From Didymodactylos carnosus (lineage: Eukaryota > Rotifera > Eurotatoria > Philodinida > Philodinidae), in the NCBI GenBank assembly GCA_905250885.1, contig CAJNOQ010000095.1, positions 1 through 64,000 on the forward strand: a DNA stretch of 64,000 bases, read 5' to 3'. The notes below the pieces were generated by a model, which was not told where the DNA came from, did no database searches, and worked only from the letters and a program-made list of their open reading frames with translations. Positions 51,201 through 61,140 of the stretch are shown piece after piece; position 1 is the first letter of the stretch, and every line of letters starts with the position of its first letter. The translations under genes and the position numbers were made by a program.

Positions 51201-51713
51201 GGCATATTAAATTATCCATCTTACTCTCGTTATTCACCACATTTTTATCGACTAAGAGCAGCATTAAATTATACTGCTCTACCAGAAAATATGTATCATG
51301 CATTACCAATTTCTCCAAGATTTACACAACAAAAATCTGTACGAATTGGTCCCGTCACTCACTTAAAATCTACACCTGTTTCACCACGATCTGCGGATCA
51401 TTCACATCATCGTTTAAAATCAACATCACGATCAGTTCTACATAAAAAACCACCAACTCATTATCATCGATCAATATTACGCTCAACAGCACCACATATG
51501 AACACTTCTCATATCTGGCAAAATTCAACAGATGGATTAACATACGTTCTTCAACAATGGAGTATACCACGATATTATCGTTTATATGATGATGTCGGCT
51601 TTCGTGACATGTATAGGATTTCGTTATTAATGAATCCTTATTTGGATCAAGCTGATGTCTATTCAAATATAGCAAAAAATTATTTATTTGAACAAGTGAC
51701 AGCATCATCTTAA
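48271..51713 (+). CDS. Orphan 947-residue Ser/Arg-rich protein with TQT motifs
   Basis: Five exons join in phase: 48271-48607, 48660-49011, 49192-50284, 50584-51133, 51202-51713. The start at 48271 has a CACC context; the frame upstream opens only with TTG codons, so its hydrophobic stretch is not part of the protein. I recognise no family. Residues 1-180 look folded (RPYVKCLNSIRQQ, ARCIGTLLDDCGI, MCKLWIIG, then GRSRRN). Residues about 180-620 are disordered, rich in Ser, Arg, Asn, Gln. They contain MTQTE (about 225-229), SSTQTNF (about 236-242) and QGVQTER (about 341-347), which fit the short motif bound by dynein light chain LC8. A second ordered part is at the C-terminus (GLTYVLQQWSIPRYYRLYDD, DMYRISLLMNPYLD). 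No signal peptide or membrane segment. Probably a cytoplasmic scaffold; the gene is real, its role unknown. Confidence 0.75.
50510..50529. repeat. (TG)n microsatellite in intron 3 of the orphan gene
   Basis: About ten TG units. A similar GT run lies at about 52807-52822, downstream of the gene. Confidence 0.9.
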
Positions 51714-53159
51714 AACTCATCGAGTTAAGATAAACACTCTCATACATACATCATATATATATAAAATTTACTTTTTCATCTTTTGATAGTTCAGTTTTCT
51801 TTTTTTTTATAGCTATGTACATATGTCAAATCTTGGCTAACAATATGATTTTGTTATGATTTGCGTAAATCATACTTTATTCCTCTTCTATTTATCGTTG
51901 TCAAAAAATAGAGTTCATATTTCATTCGTAAATTATTTCAACCTAATATTTCAAAGAGTCATGTTTGAATGACATTTCATGGACATTGCAAAAAAGTTGT
52001 CAATTAAATTTTTGGCAAAAAGTAGTAATTCCTCGTTAATGAAGATTATAATATGTTCAGTAAATGACAAGATATAGTGTAATGTTTATTGTTTGCTTCA
52101 ACAACGTGTCTGATACATATGAAAATTTTATGAATTCATTCTTCATTCTACTACAATATATTTAATATTCATATTTTTATATCTTACCGATAGTTATCTT
52201 AAAAATGTTTTAGTTTAATTTTTTTGATATCAATGAAAAAAAGAATATTTAAAAGAAATCTTTTAAAATTTATTTAGATATTGTAACTTGATGGAAAATG
52301 ATGATATTTAATCGTAGAATTTGATATTATAACAAAAATATGAAACGTATTTAATTTATCAAGGATAACTTTTATAAATAGAGAATTTTATTCTATTGAA
52401 ACTGATCTGTTTTTGATAACGTTTAGTGTTATTAAAATATGAAAAGAGATGTTCTCTAGAATTAATAGCCCAAAAAAACCCATCATAAGATAATGTTCAA
52501 TAAAATATATATTATAAATAACTCTAGAACATCTATATAATTATAGATGAGATGGATTTCTTTTTATTGGTTATTTTGATCTTGACCTAGTTATTTTAAG
52601 AGACTTGAACGTAGGTGTTAATTACGTGCATTAGCACCTCTTCTCATTGTGTCATTGACTCAGGCTGGTGTTCGTTATTTTTATTTTCTTTCTTTCTTCA
52701 TGGTACGTTAATATAAAAATAATATCCAAGGATATCAAAGAAGACATATGGTCAGATTTTTTTTATTATCAAAAAAAAAAAAATTCTTTCTTTCTTCGTT
52801 TATGTGTTGTGTGTGTGTGTGTGTTCTTGTATTTGGTACTACTTTATAACAGACTAACTTTATTTTCTTTCAATCCTTATTCCTATATATCTACTTAAAC
52901 AGTGTTGCGCAAGAAGAAGAAGAAGTAGAAGAAAAAAGTGGCCATTGTATATACGTAGGTATTACTTACTTTTTAAAACCGTTATTTTTAATCTAAATTT
53001 ATGAGAGACAATTCTTTTCTTATTCATTCGTAGAGTATAGTACTCAAACATATTGTTCGATCGTTGTTGTACATATAGCCAGTGATGATTATACAATTGT
53101 CAAAATGTTATATTTCAAATATCATTAATAATAATTATTCTTATTCTAATCGTTCAATA
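51714..53159. other. Intergenic stretch, orphan gene to EGF gene
   Basis: AT-rich, with no coding exon supported. A purine run (AAGAAGAAGAAGAAGTAGAAG, about 52911-52932) and several poly-A tracts are present. The promoter and leader of the EGF-repeat gene must be near the right edge. Confidence 0.45.
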
Positions 53160-56100
53160 ATGAGTTTGTTTTTAATTATTGTTTTGTTATTAACGTTAAA
53201 AATACATTGTGTTCATACACAATCATATTCTAATATTCAAGGTGAGAAATAATTGTTATCAGTTAGATTTAATCTAAAATTTAAACTTAATTCTAGTTAA
53301 ATAAATTATCATTATTTTTAATATCTGACACAATTTATAAAGTAGAAAAATAAAATTCATCATTTTTTTTTATATAAAAATAAATTTGATCAAAAACATG
53401 TCTAATATATCGATCTTTCTTCACAAATTTTTGGTTAAAGTTTTGTAATTGTTTGTCTATCGAAAAATATCAAAAAAAAATTATACTAATGACTTTAAAA
53501 CGTTCATTGACTCTCTAAGACTTGAAGAAAAATTTTGTAAAAATTCCCCTTTCGTTAACGATATTTTCATTGTACATTTTTCTCTAAATTTACTAGAAGA
53601 TTACCAAAGATCGATTACAATTTGTTAACTAAATGATTCTTGAAAAATATGACTTTAATTATAGATGAGAAAATAGATCGATTTTTATTAAGGTCTTATG
53701 TATAGAATATTCTTTCTTAATTTTTGAATTAAAAGAGAATGAATTAAATGTCTACTCTATTATCTATTATCAAAGACACTTTCGTATAGAATATGGACAA
53801 ATGTATTTGGAATATAATGATGAAATTTTTCATCTCATAAGTCCTTGAGAATGTGGCATGAAGAATCAGTGGCCAACGATCTATTATAGAAGTTTATGTA
53901 AATTGACGTAAATGTTGATGTATAAATGTTATTCATGGTTTTCTCTGTTGAAGCCATTGAACAAGAGTTAATTAACTATTCAATCCATTTTCTTTTCACT
54001 CGAGTAAAAAGTTGTTAAGTGAAGAAACTGCAAGAAATAAATGATTCGAACACATTGCGTAAGACATGATCTTGATATAACAAAAAAAAAAAATTTTTTT
54101 TCTTAATTTTTTATCACATCTTGTTGTCAATCTCATCGTTCTCAAGAGAAAGAATTTTGACAAGAAGTAGAATTGGAAAAATATTTCAATTTAATAAAAA
54201 AAAAAAAAAAATTCTTCTCATTTTTCATTTTATATGAACATCGTTCTTTAAACACTCATTTCTCTATCAAATACGATTAGTAAAAGAATTCTTTGTTTCT
54301 GATACACAATGAAATTTAATTAATAGTTAGTCACTTTTCTTTCTTTTGTCATACCAGTCAACACTACTCATTTACAAAAAAGAACTTTTCATTCTCTTAT
54401 CCACTATGTATCATGTTAAGAGTATTAAATATTTCGAACATTTCATGTTCATTAAGTTGTGATTTTTTAAAATTGTTTAAATTGATGACTGCGTATCAAA
54501 GACCAAAAAGAATTCTTAGACAATTTTCTATTTATATTTTTTAGTATGATTCATTGCATGACCCTATTTTTTAAATTTTAATTTAAACAGTCACGCCAAC
54601 TAGAATATTAAACATTTTTTCTTCTTCTTTCTATTCTCTTTATATCAGAATATAGTTGAGTATCATTTTTTATTTTTTTTTATAAGATGGGAGTTAATGG
54701 AAGACTATTAACGCAGGTTCATGATTGAGATTAGAAGTTCACTAGGCGTTCTTCGTTCCTTTACGTACTAGATCGCGTTTTCGGTTTTTCGGTAGTCGTA
54801 GCCAGGAGAAGTTAGTTTCTATATTTCGTGTTACTAAGCCATGCTATTTTACGTTTAAGTTAGTCAACATCATTTCTAATTTCTAAACTTCTCAGTCGAA
54901 GTAGTATCTAAAAAAAGAAAAGAAAAAGAAACTCATCATTCAAATTTCGATCCGCCCTTTCCCACCCTTAATGGAGTTCAGTTAGATTTCCTTAATGTAT
55001 TCTCATCTGCGGTGTTCACTTAATTTTCTTTTTCAGTATGATGAGTAAACCGAGGGAGAATTAAATGCTCCAGATGAGTACTAAAGTTGTTCATCTCGAT
55101 TAAATAAACTATCAATCAATTCAACTTCTGGTACTGATACAATCTCAGTGACTACCAAATAACTATCATCATCATACTATACTATCATTCCAATATATAA
55201 GGAACTGTATACTGCAACTATTATACTGCAGCTGATACTGCAACTTCTTAGTCTCAGCGCAGTCTATCGATGAAGCGCCATTAGATTTGCTCTGTGCGAT
55301 ATAGATTAGCCAAACATCGAAGTGCTTCGCTCCTGCCACAGCTGTTCTGTCGATCTTAGTTACAGATCAGTAGCTGATGACGAACGGCCTCAGGCTTCTT
55401 TGCTAGTTGTTCTTCCACCTTTTACTACGGGTATTGTTCTATGTGCTCGATTGTTTAGTGTACGTATGTAAGAACATTTTCTTTAATAAATGTCCACAAT
55501 GCCAGTCTTAGTCTCATACTACAGGAAGCGATAAGCATGAATCTTTGTTTGTTTAACGTTTAACATCAAGACGATACTTATATTCGTCTCATCTAATCAG
55601 ACTTGTTTAATTTGTTGACACGTTCAATTTTCATTCACACCCACTCACACACACGTTAGATTTAAATTTCTTATTTGAACAATTTGATCAAATTATTCGT
55701 ACTCAAAATTTTCATAATTTTGGTTTTTGTACGTTTTCGCGTGTCATACTAATAGTACGGCACAATACTACATTACGATTAAAGAAATATACTACAAAGA
55801 AGAAAAGAAATTTGCATACTTACTATACACTTTATGACGAGTAAATGTCTCGGTAGTTAAAATAATCGAATTCATAAAGTAAGATTATTGTTATCACTGA
55901 CACATGTCGATTGAAATCAATTATCTATCATTCTTTTCTATCTGAATTTTTATAAAAAACAAAAAGAAAAAGAAAAGAAAAATTTCTCTATAGACTATGT
56001 AAAATAGTATTTTATTTCTTCTTTTAGTTCTTGGTCAGGATGATGATCCCAATTGTGTCAAATGTGATATTCGTGCCGTATGTGTTCGTATGGGAAATAC

Positions 56101-58271
56101 AACCGGTGTCAGTTGTGTTTGTATGCCCGGTTTCACTCTAACAGCAACTGGTCAATGTATTCTTGAAGGTAAATACCAACAAAAAAAACAAAGAAGCTAA
56201 ATAATTTTATAAGTTTTACTTGAAAAACACGTTTTTTCTTCGAATTGCTTGTGTTTTTTTCTTTTTTAAACTTTTACAGAAAAAAGTTTTCTCTCTGTTA
56301 CATAATAATTGTACAATCAGAACAAGACAAAGTAAAAAGTAACTTGACTTAACTTGAACAACCATTAGATATTCGATTGATCATCATGTTAAAAGGAAAT
56401 CAAATGTGACTTATTCAAGGTCTTTAATTTATATTTTTAGATATACCAAGAAATGGAAAGTGTGACAATAGATACGAGTGTTTTAACGGAGGTATAATTA
56501 ATAATTAAATTTAAAATGTTATATCCAAGATTTTCTTCAACAAAATAGTGACTAATTATGAGCGCTTATCCTTAATAATTATCTAGGAAATTAGCGATAA
56601 ATGATCTGAAAATTCTTTTTACAATAATTTATACAAATATTCTTAGTACGCCGTGAGATTATTCTTACGGATAAAAACGTTTGATAATACAACTTTAAGT
56701 TTTTATTTAAAATGGGAACGTGACAAAAATTACTAGTGGAAAAATTGGTTGTATTTATTAGGAAAAAAATCAAAAGAATTTTAGAAAGTCTAAATAGATT
56801 TTAGCATAAAATTTTTTATTTTGGTAGTGGTTTTCAATGTTTTAAAAGTGAATACATCAAGAAAATACCATTTTCTTGTTAAAGGAGTGTGGAAATGCGT
56901 GTATAGAATCGAAAAATTCGTTTTTCATCTATCGTCTTGTAACTGGAAAATAAAACAAACGATTTATTTTTAACGTGTTTTGCTCAATCGTAATAGCCAG
57001 AACAAATCCACAAAGTTATTTCAATACCTGAAGTAACTAGAACAATGTGTAGGCAAATGTCCGTAAGATTTGTCGATATGGGATCTTTAACAGATCAGAA
57101 CTCTAGGAAATCAAATCTTTGGATATTCACGACATTTTTTCGTGAAATTACATTAATTATACAAAAGGTTTCAGCCTATTAAAATGAACAGGGAAATAAC
57201 AGAAAATGCTTTTGAGATCTTCGTATAATTAATGCAGTTTCGTGAAAATATGTCCTAGAAAGGTCGGAGATATCTCATTTTATTCAAAAATGTTTGTTCA
57301 CTACGACTTTATTGTATGCAAAAAGTTGATTATCCATTCTTGGACTTGGTTTTCTAGAGTTCTGATTTGCTAGAGATCTTATATCAGAAAATCTCATGGA
57401 CACTTCCATACACATTGTTCTAGAATAACCAACTCTTTCAGCTATTGAAATCACTTTGTGAATTTGTTCTGACTATTATGATCGAGCAAAAAACATTAAA
57501 AATGAATAAAATGTAAACTCATCATATCTATTGTACTAGCTATTGTAATAATACTGCTTCAATTTGTTTATCGTTTTTAAGGTCATTGTTCAAATGAAAG
57601 TCAATGTTTGTGTCTAAATGGTTACGGTGGTATTATGTGTGAATTAGATATTAATGAATGTGTGCAAAGTATCACAGGAGATAATATTTGTGGAAATCAT
57701 CCATGTACTAATTTACCTGGTGATTATCATTGTCAATGTGATTTTTTTCATTCGGGAAAAAGATGTGAAATAAGTAAGTTCAAAGAGAAATTCCAAATTT
57801 ATCTGTTTCATTCGATATTATCTATTCATACGAATTAACGAGAAAAAAATGTTTGAATATTCATCAAGTTTCATATGTCTTGAATGTTTTTCTAGTTAGT
57901 GGCATTGGTCTATTTGTTATTATTCTGTCATCAGTCATTGTTACGTTAATTGTTTTATTTTTAATATTATTATCTATTCGAACATTTTTACAATATCGAT
58001 TAACACGAATAGCAAAGTAATGATTGCTATTGTTTTTCTTTTTCGGTTGATGAATATAGAAGAATATTATGTTTATTCTTTTAGAGAAAAAGATCCACAG
58101 TCAAATCCACATTTGGTGACATTAACAACGGGTTTTGATGATTCAGCATGTGTGAGACCGATAAAACGAATTTATATGCCAATGACTACAAGTTTTCAAT
58201 CGATCTCAAATGATAAACAAACAAAAATTGATGAAATATTTCCACCACAATATGAGGATACAAAAAGTTAG
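53160..58271 (+). CDS. Small type I membrane protein with EGF repeats and PPxY tail
   Basis: Six exons join in phase: 53160-53241, 56028-56168, 56441-56491, 57582-57773, 57896-58016, 58085-58271, giving 257 residues. Residues 1-20 are a signal peptide (MSLFLIIVLLLTLKIHCVHT). Three Cys-rich modules follow: an EGF-like one at about 36-73 (CVKCDIRAVCVRMGN ... GVSCVCMPGF), a second at about 80-110 (CDNRYECFNGGHCSNESQC, GGIMCE), and a third that begins with the calcium-binding signature DINEC and ends GKRCE at about 111-153. One membrane helix (GLFVIILSSVIVTLIVLFLI) is at about 158-182. The cytoplasmic tail of about 70 residues contains PPQY, a WW-domain ligand of the PPxY type, six residues from the end. 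The protein resembles a short Notch-ligand-like or crumbs-like surface protein but has no DSL domain; no orthologue is claimed. Introns 1 and 3 are unusually long and repeat-bearing. Confidence 0.8.
54690..55530. repeat. Repeat-like block of distinct composition, possible LTR fossil
   Basis: Within intron 1 of the EGF gene, about 840 bases are clearly less AT-rich than the rest and have a different texture. Features are a GAGGGAGA purine tract (about 55053), short internal repeats (TACTGCAACT, CTGATACTGCAACT), and AATAAATGTCCACAATGCC near the right end. This is compatible with a solo LTR or other old retroelement end, but no matching second copy, clear duplication of the target or retroelement protein was seen. 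The assignment is tentative; if right, it is a broken fossil. Confidence 0.27.
56982..57488. repeat. Fold-back element in intron 3 of the EGF gene
   Basis: The left end GTAATAGCCAGAACAAATCC...CACAAAGTTATTTCAATACC is mirrored at the right by GGTTATT-flanked CAGCTATTGAAATCACTTTG...GAATTTGTTCTGACTATTAT. Inner parts also pair (AGAACAATGTGT with ACACATTGTTCT, AGAACTCTAGGAAATCAAAT region with its complement). About 505 bp, no coding content. Confidence 0.75.
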
Positions 58272-58579
58272 ATATTAATTGAGTACAGTATCACAGTAAA
58301 TGTTTTATTTGTTTCGAAACATTTTTAATAAATTTTTATATTTTTTCATATATTTAAATAGTAAAAGATGTTCTTGAAGAAATTTTAATTTAGAATAAAT
58401 TTCTCTAGGATTCTCAAGTGTCGATTTTAATATAATATATTCAACTGCTCCATGAGCGATTATAAATGAAGAGAGTCATTTTAAAGTATACATTTTATTT
58501 AAAAAATAAACAATTACAGGTTACATTCTTGAAAAGAGAAGAAAAATTTATTTTTAGTCTTTAATTTTTTCTAAAATTT
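58272..58579. other. Gap between convergent EGF gene and ANKRD45
   Basis: Holds an AATAAA at 58327-58332 that suits the EGF gene and AT-rich sequence shared by both 3' ends. No other feature seen. Confidence 0.55.
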
Positions 58580-61140
58580 TTACTTTTTTGTTGTTTTTGG
58601 TGTCTGTGGTTTTGTCTCATTTTCAACTAAACGAGAAAAAGATGTCATATATTCTCATAAACCACTCTAAAAAACGATTTTACTTGATTGATTAACAGCT
58701 GTATAAAATGGAGCTAAAAACTCTTCGGCTTCTTTTGTTTTCGTTATAAATGCTTGTTGTTGATTCATATTATTATTTTCATCTGACCATTTTAACAAAT
58801 CAACTGTATATTTTTCAATTTTTTTCTAAAAATATAAGAATACTATTTTCTACATCTTATTTTTCATATCTGATATCTTACTTTATCATCTTTGTTTAAT
58901 TTGTTAAGATTTTTTGTTGGGTCACTAGCAAATTCTTTTGCATCGTTAATCGTTTTTAAAAAACTATTTCTGACCGCTAAACGAGATAAGATTTATACCT
59001 AATAACGGAAAATTATAGTGCATAATATAACTTACCAATCCATTCTAGGTATTCAACAATATCAGTGTGTTTATATCGTTTTGCTACATCGATAGGTTTT
59101 TCACCATGTATTGTTGTAAATTCAATATCGGCACCACCTGTAACAATATGTTTAACAGACTCTAATCGCCCCCACGCACAAGCCATATGTAAAGCCGAAT
59201 AACCTAAAAATATATTTCATCTTAGTTCTAATGTTATGAGTAACAGTCACCGGCTAGTAATCAAGGATTTGCTACTGAACAACGGCTTAGACATGGTAGA
59301 TGTTTAGGAGAGAATTTTGATTATGTTCGAATTCAAATATAAAAGCATCGATGTCTTTTCTTTTAACAAAAATCATATCACCAATAAAAAAAAATTAAAG
59401 TTTGTCTAGAGTTAAAGAAAAGTGCTTTTTCGTATTCAGCACACTTGATAACCTGGAAAATTTTCTATTTTTAGCGAAGGGTATCGCCAAAAAGTTAAGA
59501 AAAATTTTCAAACAAATTGACGCAGAAAAATCTCCATGGTAAAATTATACAATTTTGAAAAATTTTCTTAACTTTTTGGCGGTACCCTTCGCTAAAAATC
59601 GAAAATTTTCCAGGTTATCAAGTGTGCTGAATACGAAAAAGCACTTTTCTTTAACTCTAAATGAACTTTAATTTTTTGTCCGTGATATGCTCAGTATTTT
59701 TCTGCTTATACAAAAGAAAGGCCAATAGTGACTTGTAACTTGTTTTGTGAAACTCCACACATATTCTTCTAAGTAATAGAAGTTGATATTTATATGTAGA
59801 AACTGCTGAATTCTGATCGATTTTTCAACCGAATTTTTTGTTGAACTCATTGTTTTCATGCTCATGTCACGCATATTCTTATTATCATATAAAACAGTGG
59901 CTCTGAGATGAGCTAAAAGACAGCAGATACAACAAAGGATTACTAAATAAATTTTATTATGAACGAAATTTTGATTATTAGTGTATTTATAAATATTTCA
60001 CATTTTTAGGCCCACCGTGAGCACTAAAAAAGTATTTTTCTAAAAGAATATTCTGTCGTCTTCTCTAAACATTATACACTACTTACAGCTAACGAGGAAA
60101 CTATCTCAAGTGTCCAACCGTTTTCTTTTTGAAGCATATTTAATTAAGCGTGATTTTTCATGCCGATTACGAGTCTGCAATACATTTTTGCTCTTAGAGC
60201 TTACTTTTATGATCCTCTACAAATATGGTTTCTACACCGCCACCTCCCATTTGAAAAATTCTGATACAACTAGTTTGCCAAACTAGGTAGGCAGCGCAAC
60301 ATACTCTACAGCCTGTATAAATAAAACAATAAAATTGGAATAAAATTGGAATAAAACTCGTGTAGCTCAGTTCTGAATAAAAATCTCGACAATGCGATCC
60401 TGTTACGTTGTTCGCCTTTATCATTCCTACAACATGAAGCAACCCCGACCTCTCTGGCTGCTTTCTCAGAACGGAATCTTTGTAACGCCATCTATCCCTT
60501 TTTGGTCTCTGATAACCCTATAACTTGAGAGAACGGCTGTGTCTAGAGACCTGGATTTATTTTGTAAACATCTTAGCCTAAGGCTACCATTCTCTGAAAT
60601 TTTCGTGAAGCTCGAGCTTGTTGTTACTGAAATAGCTTTTTAGAGGGTGGGAGTCTTAATTAAATATGCTTCAAGAAGAAAACGGTTGGATATCTGCAGT
60701 GGTTTCTTCGCAAACTGAGAAACGCTTCATTTCAGTTTTTATTTAATGAATATACTACCTTCGTACCAGAACCATTGGTCTGATTAATATTTATATTTCC
60801 GCACTTTTCTGCCAAAAATTTAACAACCTGATCATGACCAAGAATACTGGCTAGATCCAAACATGTTCTTGTATATTCATCTCGAACATTTAATAAGTTG
60901 CTTTGTTGAATTGCTTCTAGTTTTAAATTATCCTTGGCTGGCAAAAATAATTCATTTAAACTATCATAATTGCCGGTTTTTGAATATTCAAACAGATTCT
61001 GTGTTAATTTTGAGACGTCGATCGGTTCAACGGGTCGATCATGAGCACTCTTCTACAGCAGAAATATTACTATGTTCAAAATTATTCAACGTAAATAACA
61101 CGAAAGATGATAATCATACCTTTTTCGCTTCTTTTGCTGG
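58580..61140 (-). CDS. ANKRD45: Ankyrin repeat protein, ANKRD45 homologue (5' end missing)
   Basis: Six exons in phase: 61140-61120, 61052-60767, 59203-59036, 58976-58882, 58825-58684, 58626-58580, about 253 residues, no start codon found. Ankyrin repeats: an N-terminal helix pair (LTQNLFEYSKTGNYDSLNEL), then DEYTRTCLDLASILGHDQVV, then YSALHMACAWGRLESVKHIV, then HGEKPIDVAKRYKHTDIVEY. The last two match human ANKRD45 (TLLHCAAAWGRLETLKALV; RDVAARYSQTECVEFLDW). After them comes the family's Hsp70-tail-like helical region (KLNKDDKKKIEKYTVDLLKW, EAEEFLAPFYTAV), parallel to LLKEDKNTILSACRAKNEWL and LEDIVTPIF. This Hsp70-tail similarity distinguishes ANKRD45 from generic ankyrin proteins. In vertebrates it is linked to cilia and cell division. 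The most upstream exon is a 21-base micro-exon (PAKEAKK); its upstream partner should lie beyond 61140. Intron 2 (1.56 kb) holds two inverted-repeat elements. Confidence 0.8.
59367..59690. mobile_element. Near-perfect palindromic MITE in ANKRD45
   Basis: The two halves are almost exact inverted copies: AAGAAAAGTGCTTTTTCGTA, TTCAGCACACTTGATAACC and AGCGAAGGGTATCGCC at left; GGCGGTACCCTTCGCT, GGTTATCAAGTGTGCTGAA and TACGAAAAAGCACTTTTCTT at right, around a short loop near 59530. High arm identity suggests recent origin or gene conversion between arms. A diverged, interrupted relative lies at 21135-21965. No protein. Confidence 0.85.
60075..60718. mobile_element. MITE with about 70-bp terminal inverted repeats in ANKRD45
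   Basis: TCCAACCGTTTTCTTTTTGA and AGCATATTTAATTAAG at the left (about 60113-60150) are mirrored by CTTAATTAAATATGCTTCAA and GAAGAAAACGGTTGGA at the right (about 60652-60690). Weaker pairing continues outward to about 60075 and 60718. The interior has no transposase. Confidence 0.75.

Noticed and set aside
60306-60491. Overlapping frames on the - strand near 60.2-60.5 kb
   Set aside because: Inside the MITE within ANKRD45 intron 2; no domain and mutually overlapping.
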